Positions 22,650 through 34,397 of a stretch of DNA of 64,000 nucleotides are shown here, one piece after another. The notes under the pieces are model-generated. The model saw only the letters and a program-made list of their open reading frames with translations, did not search any database and was not told the origin of the DNA. A program made the translations under genes and the position numbers. The DNA is from Euborellia annulipes (taxonomy: Eukaryota; Arthropoda; Insecta; Dermaptera; Anisolabididae), in the NCBI GenBank assembly GCA_023213315.1, contig JAKCPI010001754.1, positions 1 to 64,000 of the forward strand, written 5' to 3'. Numbering within the stretch: position 1 is the stretch's first letter; each line of letters starts with the position of its first letter.

Positions 22650-22843
22650 CCCGAATAAAAATGATTAAAAATGATCGAGGGATCCACACCCCCGCAGCAG
22701 GTCTGCATAGGAACCTTTAGGGACACACAGGGATACACATGCCCGCACCAGGGACACACATTTTTCTTCTGGTCACTTTCGATCTACCGTGTATGTCCCT
22801 GGTGCGGGCGTGTGTATCCCTCGATCGTTTTTAATCAGATACA
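22650..22843. mobile_element. Foldback element F1, copy 1
   Basis: Starts CCCGAATAAAAATGATT. Paired segments are GATCGAGGGAT with ATCCCTCGATC and GGGATACACATGCCCGCACC with GGTGCGGGCGTGTGTATCCC. The unpaired centre reads TTCTTCTGGTCACTTTCGAT. The same centre is present in opposite orientation in the copy at 43954-44198. Confidence 0.75.
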
Positions 22844-22867
22844 TTATAGGATCTCGAGCCTTGTGAT

Positions 22868-23125
22868 TCAATCTTGAGTTAATCACATAATCCAGGCTGG
22901 AGAGGATGAATTTCTCAGTTTATACAAATAAGGAAACGGAAATTTTCTCTTATTTTTTTTTTTTTTTATTAAAATAGGTCGAAACTTAAGTTGCGCATAA
23001 AGTTGGCCAAAAAATTTTAATAAAAAACAAGAGAAAATTTGCGTTTCCTTATTTGTATATATTTATAAACTGAGAAATTCATCCTCTCCAGCATGTAATC
23101 TGTGATTAACTTAAAACGTAATCTA
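22868..23125. mobile_element. Foldback element, arms ~90 bp
   Basis: CTGGAGAGGATGAATTTCTC, CAGTTTATA, CAAATAAGGAAACG and AAATTTTCTCTT recur inverted on the right as far as GGATGAATTTCTC's complement at about 23085-23098. Outer ATTGAATCTTGAGTTAATCAC pairs with GTGATTAACTTAAAA. The centre contains GGTCGAAACTTAAG but no CUGANGA partner. Confidence 0.75.
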
Positions 23126-23507
23126 CATGTCAATTTTAGCTTTCTGAGTTCTATAGCTGTGCGTTGGTCATCGTCAGTCAGTCATTAAGTCACCTTCTCT
23201 TTTTATGTCACTTATATATATAGAAAATAGAGATAATGAAGGTATTAATAGCACACATTTAAAAAAAATTAAATAATTGTTCTTTGAAGTAATGTTCAAA
23301 AACTTTCAATATTTATCAACAACATAAATACCTCTCTGTTTATTAAGTTCAAGAAAAATAATAGAAAATTTTTTTCTATTATTTAAATTCTATTAAATTT
23401 GCATAAGCCTAATAATTATAATTTATTTTCATAATGAGCGATTAAATAGAAATTATTTGCTAACCATTAAAAAATATTTGACTGGGAAATTAGAATTCAC
23501 AAATAAA

Positions 23508-23995
23508 AAAGATCTGGTGTGACTGGTCGCACAGCACACAACTTTCTCTTGCCTTCAGAAGTTGTGTACTGTGCTTGTCACACCAGATTATTTTGTGTCG
23601 AGATATATCTAGTTGCCCTTAGTAACTAAGTTCCAAACTTGACCACGCTGAGCTACGAAAACTTCCACATCAGTAAAGTATGCTTCAAACAATTTTCACG
23701 AAAAATTTCACTGATATGCTTTTTAAAGAGCATGTGAAAAATAATTGATTTATGAATTTCAAACAAAATTGTTGGTGCGAATTTTGAAAAAGTACATCAA
23801 TAAAGTTGTATACATTTTGGCCAATTTTGTTCAAAAGCTTATTTTCACCTTAGGGGGACTAACTCAAATATAAAATTTCAACCTCCTAGCTCTTTTCGTT
23901 CCTGAAATATTTTGTTCACAGACAGACCACTTTATTGGACTCAGGGGACATCAAAATCTCGATATCGATTTTTGATATGATCGCAATATTTCCTC
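23508..23995 (+). repeat. R1-family element, internally shortened
   Basis: The hairpin GATCTGGTGTGAC...GTCACACCAGATTATTTTGTG at 23512-23597 is followed by TTGATTTATGAATTTCAAAC, then the ATTTTGTTCACAGACAGACC segment and a degraded CTCTCTATATACATG end. Confidence 0.7.
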
Positions 23996-24004
23996 TCTAT
24001 ATAC

Positions 24005-25340
24005 ATGTAGTTCATTATGACCCTTTTAATGTATTAAAACCAAAAATTTAAAATTGGGTTAAAAGGAAAATTTTTAAATTTTAATTAAAATTTTTTTTTA
24101 AATTAAAAAAATTTTTTTTTATTTAAAAAAAATTAAAAAAAAAAAAAACCCTAAGGGGGATATAGGGTAAGAGAAAGTAAAAATTAATGAGTTAGAAAAG
24201 ATTCGGATAAATTTATAAAGATCTTAGTTCGGGTAACTCGTGGTCGCCTACTCATTAGATGTGATTGATAATTTCAAAAAAATAAAATACATTATCGTGA
24301 ATCTTAGAAATTTTATTCGCAATTAAGACGATCAAAAGATAATCCCTAAACGCCACTTGAAATCAATCACAACCCACAAAAATCCTTTGAATACTAAACA
24401 TTTCTTGATGGATTTATAGCAGTGTAAAAACAGACTGGGAATGTTTCTTTAATAAATATTTAAAAATCATAAAATTCCTTCTGTTTAATTATATTAGCCA
24501 TCTATTTATACCTTTTAGTCTGTTTTAATTTTGAAATTTTGATTTATCAATTCCCCCAGGTATTTTTTTTTTTTACTTCTAATTCAAGAGTTGCTAAAAA
24601 TAATCCAAGTAATAATAAAGGGAATGAATGCAAATCAATTCGATTTGCTAAAGCCAGTTTGTTGATTAAAACCCAAGCTGAGAGAGGTTTTTATCCCAAA
24701 GGCAAGCAATTTGACATCTTGTTTCACATTAATTAATTTACAGACACCCAAGCAAAGGTTCATTATTCTTTAATAATTTCCGGTCGACCTCCTCTTGCGA
24801 GGGAAAATTTTCGAAGGGGTTAATTGAGTTTTTAAAGAGAAAGAGTAAAATGAGAAAAACTTGGGAGTGGAGTCGTTTAAAAAATCCGATATCAAATCTA
24901 AACCAAATATTTTACAAAAAAAAAAAAATTGTCAATAAATATTAAATAGATAAAAAATATCATAATTCAAATAAAAATGAATGAATGATGATAAAAAATA
25001 CACTTTCGTTTGTTTTAAAATAGATTATTTTGCAGATAAATAGAAATAAAAACTTATTATCGTTTTTGCACAACTTTAAAGACGGATGAGTAGAAATAGA
25101 AGTTAACTAGGTAGAGGCTTTGTTTGAAAAAAGCTGGAATCAACGCTCAAATAGCTTAATAAAACTAATTATAGTTATATTAAGAAATATTTTTACTAAA
25201 TTTAAAGTAAAAATATTTCTTAGGCCTAATTGATATATTTTATTAATTTAAAAAATTTGTTTGTTTTGACTTATCATATGGACCGGTTATTTTGAAAGTG
25301 GTGTAAGTCCATTTTCTATTCGAGAAAATGAAAGGTTAAA
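24005..25340. other. Intron sequence, nothing recognised
   Basis: A/T homopolymer-rich. Includes a small piece of the CGGGTAACTCGTGGTCGCC repeat at about 24230. The open frame at 24539-24736 has no splice borders or recognisable content. Confidence 0.45.
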
Positions 25341-25351
25341 GTATCTGTTTA

Positions 25352-26010
25352 TTAAAAATCTGGTGTGACTGGCGGACAGCACACAACTTTCTCTTACCTT
25401 CGGTAATCGAAAGTTGTGTACTGTGCTTGTCACACCAGATTTTTTGTGTCGACATATATTTAGTTTCCGACAGTACGGAACATTTGAATGCAGATGTAAA
25501 ATTTATAAGTATGGGAAAATATTTATATTTTGTTACCATGGCAACCATTTCTCCTATCTTCCCTATGAAGTACAAGAGTAAAGTGGTCTTCAGAAGATTT
25601 CAATTGCAAAATGAGAATATACATTTTAAAGAGAATCTAAAACATAATTGATTTTTGAATTTTAATCAAAATCGTTAGAGTGAATTTTGAGAAAATCGAA
25701 ATAAAGTGAAAAAGTGCATCAGTAAAGTATTAGTACTCTTTGGCCGATTTTGATTAAAAGCTTATTTTTCCGGTCCCGGGGGGTGTTTAACTTAAATATA
25801 AAATTTCAACCTCCTAGCTCAATTCCTTCATGCTTAAAATTGAAACACACACACACGCACAGACAGACCATGTCGCGAAAACCACTTTTTTGGATTCAGG
25901 GGACCTCAAAACGTGAAGATCCATCAAAATCTCGACATCGAATTTTTGACATGAATCCAATACTTTCTCTCTGTATATATATTACATATATACATAGGTA
26001 AGAGAAAGTA
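25352..26010 (+). mobile_element. R1-family element, full length
   Basis: The 5' hairpin at 25356-25441 has inverted arms AATCTGGTGTGAC/GTCACACCAGATT, and a nested ACAACTTTC...GAAAGTTGT with TTACCTTCGGTAA at the tip. The 3' end has TACTTTCTCTCTGTATATAT and then GGTAAGAGAAAGTA at about 25997-26010. An (AC)n stretch lies near 25846-25862. Confidence 0.88.
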
Positions 26011-26085
26011 AAAAATCTATTTACCGACCAATTTTAAATTGTAGAAAACATGGGAATTTTTCAAGAAATTTACCACTAGCTAGTT

Positions 26086-26357
26086 CAAGGGCGGATCCAG
26101 AGGTGTTTCTGGGGGGGGGGGGGTAATTTGGAGTGACTTGTCGCACAGCACACTATTTTTTTCTTAATTTCAGTAATTTAAAGGCGCATTCTGTACTTGT
26201 TTGCCAGAATATAAATACAAATCAAATTTTTAAGTATTAATTTTTAAAATTTTACGTGAAAAATAAATTTTTTTGCAAAAAAAAAGGTATTTTTTCAAAT
26301 CTTGGGGGGGATAAAGGGGGGTAATTACCCCCTTTATCCCCCTTGTATCCGCCCTTG
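26086..26357. mobile_element. hAT-type MITE, CAAGGGCGG family, copy 2
   Basis: Ends CAAGGGCGGATCCAG and TATCCGCCCTTG. AGCTAGTT is duplicated exactly at 26078-26085 and 26358-26365. The interior matches 13775-14038 (CATTCTGTACTTGTTTGCCA and AATATAAATACAAATCAAAT). Confidence 0.88.
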
Positions 26358-26569
26358 AGCTAGTTATACAATTTACCCCCTCTCTTTATAAAGATATTTT
26401 AAAATTATATAATATTTTATTCAATGGACAATGCTTTATGAAAAGTTTTAAAATATATATGAATTTTTATTTTTACACGAGCCCCATAGCGACATTTTGA
26501 ACATTTCGGGGAGGGGGCCTCGAAATTTTCACAGCCTAAGGGCTTGTTTAATCCGGCACTGATTATATC

Positions 26570-27010
26570 TCAGTAAAGTAATGGTACTCGAAGTATCCCA
26601 AAGACGTCATCACATTATATTGAAACATGGTTTAATTTCATTCATATTGGTATTCAAAATTTGAAATAAATGAGCAAATTTTGAGAAAATTAAAAAAAAC
26701 TAAAAAAGGAACTTCAGTAAAGTACTTATACTCAGAAAAAAACTAAAAAAGTAAAGTACTAGTACTCGAAGTTTCCCAAAGACGAGATCAATCGTAGTTT
26801 GATATTAAGCTTAATATTTAAAATTTGATAGAAATCGTTAAAGGAAATTTCGAGAAAAATGAAAAAACTAAACAAGTACATCAGTGAAGCACTAGTACTC
26901 GAATTTTCCCAAGATGAGACCTAGTGCAATTTCATATTCTTGCCGAAAATTGTAGTCTATATATTTTAAATTTGGAAAAAATCGTTAGAGCCGTTTTTGA
27001 GAACTGATGT
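26570..27010. repeat. R1-like middle segment repeated about three times
   Basis: The pattern CAGTAAAGTAnTnGTACTCGAAGT(A/T)TCCCAAAGACG recurs near 26573, 26750 and 26880, each followed by a GAAAATnAAAAAACTAAA segment. It looks like a diverged R1 relative duplicated in tandem. Confidence 0.5.
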
Positions 27011-27208
27011 GCTTACAAACAAATCTCATTAATAATAATTAAAATCTCATTAATTTGATAGATAAATAGATAGAAATACTAGTTAGATTGTCCTTAGATT
27101 GTCTATAGAAAAACGGCCACTGACTTCACTGATTCCCAATTATTTCACTCATAATAACAAATTCCGCAAAAGAAAATAATCTACAGTATAGGCCTATTAA
27201 TTTATGCA

Positions 27209-28338
27209 CAGGGATGGGCGTTAATCAGTTACATGTATTTGAAATACAAGATACCAAATACAATATTAATTGGTATCTTGTATTTCGTTACATTTTAGTA
27301 ATTGGTATCTGAAATTCGAGATACCAAATACTTTTTTTTTAATTTGCCGCAGTATAAGAATCTTGCAGAGGGAGCTGAAATCGTTTTAATTTATTTAATA
27401 TTACTGTATGTAATCGTCGTGTGGGTTCTCTGCTCTGAATCTTAATAAAAACCAGTAAAGAGAAGTCAATCAATCCGCCAAATTTTCACTCTTCGTTAAA
27501 AAACTTTTTTGCTTTTTTCTTTCAACCAGCTCTCAACGACTAAATCTTTGTTCTTCTGTCCCAGTTGAAGATGTTTTCATTTGCGGGTTTATTCATTCTC
27601 CATCAAGTTCCAGATTATCCCACAAAACTTTTGAAAACTTGGTTTTTTTGGAAACCTTTTCATATTTTTATAAATAAATTTTTTTAGTGTCATGAATAAT
27701 TTTATTGTTTTCGATTTTCCAAGGTATTCTCCAATATAAGTTTAGCTGCCACTTTCCTAAACTAAATTTATTTAGGGTTCAGATAGAGCCCTGCACGGGC
27801 AGATTTTTTTGGCCCGGACCGGCCCGTCCTATTTTTTTGACTTCCCTCCGTACCCGGCCCGTAATTTTTTACCATTCTTCAGGCCCGCCCGATTTCGCCC
27901 GGAATTTTTTCAAACCCGCCCATACCCGCCCGAGATTTAGTGAATGAATGAACAAATGTCTAGCAATTTTTAAATAAAATTTCATTTGCATGCCCGTCCG
28001 CCCGAACCCGTTTATTTAGACTTGCTACCCTTCCGTATCCGCCCGTAATTTTTTCATGGCCTCCAAAGCCCGCGGGCCGGGCGGGTAACGGGCCTACGGG
28101 CCAACCCGTACCCGTGCAGGGCTCTAGTTCCAGATTTACCCCACCAAAAAGTATTTTAAAATCAAGGAAAAATTTGTTTGTGAATTGGTATTTTCAATGT
28201 ATTTGAAATACGTAATTGGTATTTTGTATCTCGTTACACAAACCCGTGAATAATTGGTATCTTGTATTTCGTTACAAAAATCTGAAGTAATTGGTATTTT
28301 GTATCTCGTTATAAAAATTGAGTAACTGCCCATCCCTG
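27209..28338. mobile_element. hAT-type element with perfect 8-bp target duplication
   Basis: Ends CAGGGATGGGCGTTAA and AGTAACTGCCCATCCCTG. TTTATGCA is duplicated exactly at 27201-27208 and 28339-28346. Both ends are packed with inverted and direct copies of ATTGGTAT(C/T)T(T)GTAT and GATACCAAATAC. It is interrupted by the element at 27784-28126. No transposase frame is seen. Confidence 0.88.
27784..28126. mobile_element. Nested hAT-type element rich in GCCCGCCCG
   Basis: Inverted ends TAGAGCCCTGCACGGG / CCCGTGCAGGGCTCTA. Flanks GGTTCAGA and GTTCCAGA agree at six of eight positions, so the duplication is either old or not exact. The interior is strikingly GC-rich, with alternating GGCCCG/GCCCGCCC words. 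A left-truncated copy is at 11863-12126. Confidence 0.8.
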
Positions 28339-28349
28339 TTTATGCATAA

Positions 28350-29540
28350 GTATAGGTCGAAAAACATCTCAAATATTCTAAACGTCAAAAATAACAAACA
28401 AACATAAGTTTAATGATTTAAGAAGATATCCGACAATTATTAGATAATAGACCTAGTAAAAAAAAAAACGCTTGAGTTTATTAAGTTTTCTTTAGAAATA
28501 AAATTAAAAAATTTAATAAAACATTTTTGACTTTCCCGGTTTATAATAATAAGGGGAAAGTATTAGCCTAATATCAAATATTATAGTAATAAAAATTTTA
28601 TTTAAAAAAAAAAGGTTATTTCGCATCTAGAGTATAATTTTTTATTATCTAATAAACAGGTAATGAAAAAAATTTATTTTTTAAGTCTTCCTTGACATCT
28701 GAGGCTATTTAGATTTTATACTGTATTTAAGGATACTGTAACCCTTTAAACGTCACTGAGAGCTCTCCCCCCTGGATCCCAAAAGGAACGCCGATGGGGT
28801 TTCTATTTATTATTTTTTCCAAAGTCGAATTTTGCCTACTCTAACGTTAACATAAGAAATAGCGGGTTTTTTTTATCATCCAGACAATTTCTATATTCAT
28901 GAATTTAGTCAATTTTAAATTTTGAACCTGCACTATTTATTTACCAAACTAATGTTTATAATTAGGCCTATTTGACCTTGCACTGTTTCTTATCGCCTGA
29001 TTTATTATGAATTAATATTTTATAATAGAGGTAAGAATTATTTGTTTTTAAAGATTAGAAAATAAAATAGGTCAATGTTTTAAGTAAGGATAAATTCCTT
29101 TAAAAAGAGAATAAATTTATTTTTAAGCAAACCTGAACGAAAACTTTTAAAATTACATTAAATATTTATATACACATTATCTAATAAAAAAAAAGAGATA
29201 AATTAGTTAGAGGAGAGCAACGTTGTGGATTAATAAATAATTAATAAGATAATATGCCCATTTTGAGATTAGAAATTATAATTATGATGAAATATTTACT
29301 AATAATTTATAAGAAATTATCTAATTTCGGGCGTTTTACTTCTATTGGATCCTAAATTAAATCAAAGCAATAACCCTTTTAGGGGTGCCTATTCGAGCCA
29401 TCAAGTTTTAAATAATATGCTATATTTATGTAAACGATATGTAGAAATTATAAATCAGCGAGTAATATTCTAAGATGTCAATTGGAAGAAAATTTTTCTT
29501 ACTAAAATTCTAATTTCGGATTAGCGGGTCTGTCCATAGA
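28350..29540. other. Intron sequence, nothing recognised
   Basis: AT-rich. No exon or repeat that I can support. Confidence 0.45.
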
Positions 29541-29544
29541 AAAG

Positions 29545-29932
29545 AGGATTGAACTGGGTTCAATTTAAAGCATGAAGGAATTGAGCTAGGAGGTTGAAAT
29601 TTTATATTTATGTTAGGCACCCCCCTAAGGCGTGAAAATAAGCTTTTAATCAAAATCGGCCAAAGAGTACTAGTACTCTACTGATGTACTTTTTCAGTTT
29701 TTATTTTTTTATTTTCTCAAAATTTGCTCTAACGATTTTTATTAAAATTCAAAAATCAATTAATTTTTCGATGCTTATAAAATTTACATTTTGAAAATCG
29801 AATGTACCGTACTGTCGGAAACTAAATTCATGTCGACACGAAAAATCTGGTGTGACAAGCACAGAACACAACTTTCGATTGCCGAAGGTAAGAGAAAGTT
29901 GTGTGCTGTGCGCCAGTCACACCAGATTTTTG
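29545..29932 (-). repeat. R1-family element lacking its 3' end
   Basis: Runs from AAAGCATGAAGGAATTGAGC through AGAGTACTAGTACTCTACTG to the hairpin AATCTGGTGTGAC...GTCACACCAGATT at 29844-29928. Confidence 0.8.
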
Positions 29933-29999
29933 AAATTTTTGATCCCAAAAAGTTTAATAATGATCAAATTTTAGAAAAAACTTATTAATCCAAAACGAT

Positions 30000-30956
30000 C
30001 CTGGGCCACAAATTTTGATAACATTTTCTATATATTCTTCAAAAATTTTATTCTAAAGACGTCTTTAAAAAAAAAAAAAAAAATCCATCCAAACGAGGAT
30101 TAATGAAAAAAGCGATCACAGGGCGGAACCTCTTTATTTTAAAAAGAAATCATCTAAAGAAGATTGATAGATTTTTTTATCAATCGTAGTCGTAAAATGG
30201 TCGTTTTATTCAATAATTTAAAATACAGATCATTCCATTTTCCTCAATTTCAATTTTAAATGATTTTTTTAAGATTTTCCTTAATAACAAAAGTAATTCA
30301 ATTTATACTTTCGTGAATAAGAAGCTTAAGTTCTATTCATTTAAAAACAATTTATTCCGTTTGAAAATGTAACAAAAAAAATGGAAAAAAGTAAAATGTT
30401 CTCGCGTTTCTGGCATCAAGCCATAATCTAGAATTCCATTTGGGAATGTATAGCCTACATGAGCACATGTGCGCTCGGCAAATTATTACTTTTTTTTATA
30501 ATTAAAAAAAAATAATTAATAACTAAGCAAAAGTATTGGTTTGTTAATGACAATTTGAAACGAAAGAGAGAGAGAGAGAGAGAGGGTGAGTTGTGATATT
30601 CGGATATCGTGTGACATGATCATACTGGAGACAACCAAACGCAATCGAAGAAACAAAATTAAAGACAGAATAGACAGAAATTTTTACGGAAAACTCGTAA
30701 AAATTTGAGACTCATCTCAGCCATTTTACTAATTCGGAAAATAAAGCAACTTTTGCTGGATTCCGGTAACTTTTTCAAGCGAATTTATTTAATTTAATGA
30801 CCTAAGAGCTTGGTAATAGCCAGACTTGGCTCGTGTAACTCGTGTTCCCCATCCAAGTATAGAGTATTTTAAAAAGTTGATAGAAATATAATGTATCCTA
30901 TTATTTATAATAATAGTGAGGTGATGGCTGTACAATTGACAAATATGGCAACCAGG
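30000..30956. other. Intron sequence with (GA)n tract
   Basis: A (GA)n run lies at about 30565-30583. CTTGGCTCGTGTAACTCGTG at about 30825 is a piece of the repeat also seen at 16415. No exon is seen. Confidence 0.45.
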
Positions 30957-31009
30957 AAAGAAATTAGACAAAAATTTAATTAATCTTTATCCAATTTTTT
31001 ATTTTTAAT

Positions 31010-31050
31010 TGCCGACGTTTCGAACGCAAGTCGCGCCCTTCCTCAAGAAA
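31010..31050 (-). ncRNA. Hammerhead-like motif, one core base changed
   Basis: Minus strand: TTGAGGA (first core base C changed to U), stem II GGGCGC (31038-31033) with GCGTTC (31027-31022) using two G.U pairs, then GAAACGTC (31021-31014) with a GUC triplet. Confidence 0.5.
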
Positions 31051-31222
31051 ATTGGTAGTCAATAAAATACAGATGGGCGTATTTTTATTTTAAATTAATA
31101 ATATAAAAACACAATTCATGATCAAATATATACAGTCAAAAACAATGCATCACACACCCATGAATTGTGTTTTTATATTGTTAATAAAAAAAAAATACGC
31201 CCAACTGTATTTTATTGATTAC

Positions 31223-31271
31223 CGATTGTCCTGAGGAAGGGTTAAACTTGCGTCCGAAACGGCGGCAATCG
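31223..31271 (+). ncRNA. Hammerhead-like motif with 8-bp stem I
   Basis: CTGAGGA at 31231-31237, a weakened stem II (GGG with UCC around TTAAACTTGCG), GAAA at 31256-31259, then CGGC. Stem I CGATTGTC (31223-31230) pairs over all 8 positions with GGCAATCG (31264-31271), allowing one G.U pair. The triplet position reads GGC instead of NUH, so this copy is probably inactive. Confidence 0.5.
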
Positions 31272-31369
31272 AAATAAAAAAATTGTATAAGATTAATTAA
31301 ATTTTTGTCTGATTTCTTTACTCATAGAATGTATTTATCTTTTTTTATTCATAAAGATAAATAATATTT

Positions 31370-31545
31370 CACCTCACCCTTGGGCATAACTCACTTGTCA
31401 GTGGTAGAGTTTCTGCCTCTTGTGCTAAGGGTCAAAAATTCGATTCATGTGAAAAAATTCAATTGAATTGGCTAGCAATCCAATTGGTGGTTTAAATAGC
31501 CTTTGATGCCAAAAAAAATATCTTAAATGAAATTTAAAAAATATT
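31370..31545 (+). repeat. tRNA-derived SINE (SINE1-like, second head type)
   Basis: Head ACTTGTCAGTGGTAGAGTTT, then GGTCAAAAATTCGATTC at the B-box place. The body has CAATTGAATTGGCTAGCAAT and the tail is GATGCCAAAAAAAATATCTT. A better copy is at 55590-55730. Confidence 0.65.
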
Positions 31546-32976
31546 CTCGTTTTTTGAATATGAAAGCATATTTTGTCGAGAGGGGTGTCTTAGGAATTAA
31601 ATCTAAGGAAAAGAAAACTATTAATGAGGTATCCTATTAGATATCAAATTTTACAAAATTTACTTCAATCGCCTCCCCCCTCCCCCTCCCACCCGAAAAT
31701 ATTAAATTTTTATTCTAGAATCTATATTCCCTAAGGCGAACATTGCACCTAGTTATTTATAATGGATTATACTCATATTTTAATTTGAATAAAAGTAGTA
31801 AGATGGTTTAGGAAAGAAATACGGACGATATTTAAGTAAAATCCACTTTCTATGTGACCGAGCGAAACAAAATAAAAATAAATTTTATTCTCAAAAGATA
31901 ATCTAAACTCACTTGGATGTCTAACTACCGGGGGTTAAAAAAATAATAATAGTATTATTGCCTTTGAAGGTTATTTTTTATCTTTTAACAAGTAGCTATC
32001 TAATAAGCATTAAAAATATTTTTTGTTTTTTTTGTTTTCGGCATGTATTCTTAAACGACATATAATATTAATTACGATACATATCAGATATATTTTTTGG
32101 TATTAAAATGATTTAAATACATCTAACAAAGGTGTGTCAATTTCGGACTGTCTGACATCCGAACCCACACCCCTTGACTTTTTGGCCTCGTCTCTAACCC
32201 ATGGGGGAGGGGGGAAGGAGTTAAAGTGAGACAACTCGTTATGGTGGCTACCGGCCTGCTTTTTATCCCAAACATCAAAGTCTAGACGCGTGTTTAATAA
32301 AAGCTCTATTGTAGTTTGTACTTAAGATATTAAATTATTTTTTAAGCCCCAGTTTTTATTATTTTATATATAAAATATGGCACGTAAAAAAAAAAAACTA
32401 GGACAGGGTGTAGCAGTTCGATTGACCCAAAAACCTTTAACAAAATGTGAATAAGGTGAAAAAGGGATGAGTTTTTTTTTAAATTATAATTCACCGTTCA
32501 TGTTTCTAATAATTGAAAATATTTGAATGATTTATGATACCCCCAGGCACCTTCGTGCAAAACTCGGAAAACATTTTCAATTCTAAATGTCAAAATTCAA
32601 TTTAATTGTTTGTCATTTCGATGACGGGATAAGATCTAGAGCGTTTATTGATATGTATAGAAAAAATAGAAAAAAAAAGTTTAGAAATAAAATCAAATTT
32701 CAGAAAGCCTATTAAGGCACATATACATGGAATTATGCTTCCAATTTTTCTTTAATGACAATAATTTTTAATAATATGGGCATGTTAACAAGTAATATCG
32801 GAATTTGAAGTAAAATAAATTAGATGGCTAAAATTTTCCCGCCGAAAGAAGTGTGAATGGTTAACTTGTTTAAATAAACTCAGTAAATAAATATAACGTA
32901 ATAAGAATGATTCATTAAACTTGTGAATTTTTTAAAGGTCAAAAATTGACTTTTAAATTAATTTTATTTAGAGAAA
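31546..32976. other. MCTP intron sequence, nothing recognised
   Basis: AT-rich. No exon or family repeat is seen between the SINE and the alternative MCTP exon. Confidence 0.45.
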
Positions 32977-32985
32977 TTAAATCAC

Positions 32986-33360
32986 CTTTTGAACACGATC
33001 ACTCCTTTCTTTAAATTTATGCCCAAGACGATCCAACAAACCGACAGAATCCTCAATTGGAGGACATTCAGCAAGTGTAATTGAACGCAAGGTTAACGGC
33101 GGCGGTTTATTCGAAACAATCCTTTCTTGGGGATCTTCAAGCGACGAGGACATGCTAATCAGCGTTGTTTGTACAGGGGGTGGTGGAGGTGGCGGTGGTG
33201 GAGCTTGTGGAGGTGACCAGGAGCCTGACGTGATGTCTAATGATGCCGTTTCTAGAAGACGAGTCAATTTGGCTTTAACTCGATGAACTCGGGATACTGA
33301 GGAGGAAGATCCACCAGTACCACCGCCGCCGCCGCCATCGTGTGATGTTGGTTGTTCCAT
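32986..33360 (-). CDS. Mctp: Probable alternative first coding exon of MCTP
   Basis: An ATG at 33360 (GCGAATGG context) opens 125 codons ending in a AAG^GTGATT donor at 32986, in phase 0. That is the phase of the C2B exon acceptor at 14615, the only recognised minus-strand exon downstream. The protein part has a glycine run (about residues 9-14) and serines, then VSRVHRVKAKLTRLLETASL, a run of nine or more prolines (about 52-62) and a C-terminal part DSVGLLDRLGHKFKERSDRV. I do not recognise a domain; the ends look helical and basic. If spliced to 14615 it gives an MCTP form without C2A. It could also belong to another minus-strand gene. Codon use and local CpG content are clearly exon-like. 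Confidence 0.6.
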
Positions 33361-33720
33361 TCGCTCACCGTTTTATCCAATTCAATAGTACAAAACCAAA
33401 CATGATATGATAATAAAGTTTGTGATTAGTAATCACCGCAACACACAAATAACATCACACGAATTAACCGAATCAGAACTCAAACAACAAGTGACAAGTC
33501 AGCTGACTGCCAAAACACTGACGGGTTCGAAGGCAAAGCCGGCGACTGAGTTACATTCGCCGCGCCTGCGTTCTACGTATACGAATCGATCCAACGTCAT
33601 CAAATTCCCCTCCGAAGACCCTTCTCTCTCTCTCTTTTCTTTCCTCTTCCTTTCGGCTAAAATTTTTTTTTTTTTTTTTGCAAAGAATTAGAATTGCTCC
33701 CATGGGAGGCATGGCCCGGG
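33361..33720 (-). promoter_or_regulatory. CpG-rich presumptive promoter and 5' UTR of the alternative exon
   Basis: Base composition becomes CpG-rich between 33520 and 33610. A minus-strand TCAGTC at 33549-33544 matches the arthropod initiator TCAKTY; no TATA box stands at -30. The 5' UTR to the ATG would be about 190 bases and contains short upstream frames, for example an ATG after TGTG near 33450. Confidence 0.4.
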
Positions 33721-34260
33721 TAAACTCACGTGGTCTAAACGTCATATGTTAGAACATGACCTTTAATTCTTCCGGAATTAAAAAAAAAAAAACAACATTA
33801 AACGCATTGCATTTTACTTATTCATTCTTGTTGGGAATAAAATAAATTGGACTTCTTTTATGGATTAAGGAAAAGAAAGAAAAAGAAATTACATTAATTG
33901 GGGGAAATCAATATTTAATGAAATTAAAGAGGAAGTTATTCTAAAAAAAAGTGATTTAAGAAGACGAAACTTTGAATCAGATTTAGGGATTCCAAAAAAA
34001 AATTTGTAAATTTAACAAGAACAAACTGAAATGTGGTCCGCGATCAAATAAATTCTATCTAGGAAATATCTAATTAAGTAATCTGGCCCGAAAGTAACCT
34101 TTTTGTTAATTTTCTCATAAATCTTAGATTCCCTATCACATATTTTTTTTCTTTGAGAAACACTTATTTAAGGAAAACAGAAACGCATAATTAAATTTAC
34201 ACAATTTATGGGGAAGGGAAGGATTAGAAAGAAAATAATTTCAAATGACCCTATTTTAGA
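33721..34260. other. Non-coding stretch, nothing recognised
   Basis: AT-rich sequence between the alternative promoter and the hAT-type element. No gene or shared repeat is seen. Confidence 0.4.
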
Positions 34261-34397
34261 ATGGAATAGAGCAGGGGTGACCAACCCGCGGTCCACCTTG
34301 CGACCCGCGGGGCTCATCACACTTTTACAAAATATATTTATTTTATAATCAGCCAAAGGAAAATAAAGAAAAATATTTTTTTTTGCTTTATTGAACA

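Larger units (their letters stand above)
30957..31320. mobile_element. Foldback element with two hammerhead-like cores, one per arm
   Basis: Outer arms AAAGAAATTAGACAAAAATT and the complementary right end at 31290-31320. Inner inverted segments include AATACAGATGGGCGTATTTT with its partner near 31183-31215, and an ACACAATTCATGA/CATGAATTGTGT pair. Cores: minus 31014-31046 and plus 31231-31263. Confidence 0.8.

Noticed and set aside
22950..23000. GGTCGAAAC in the foldback centre as another hammerhead core
   Set aside because: No CUGANGA stands at a suitable distance on either strand.
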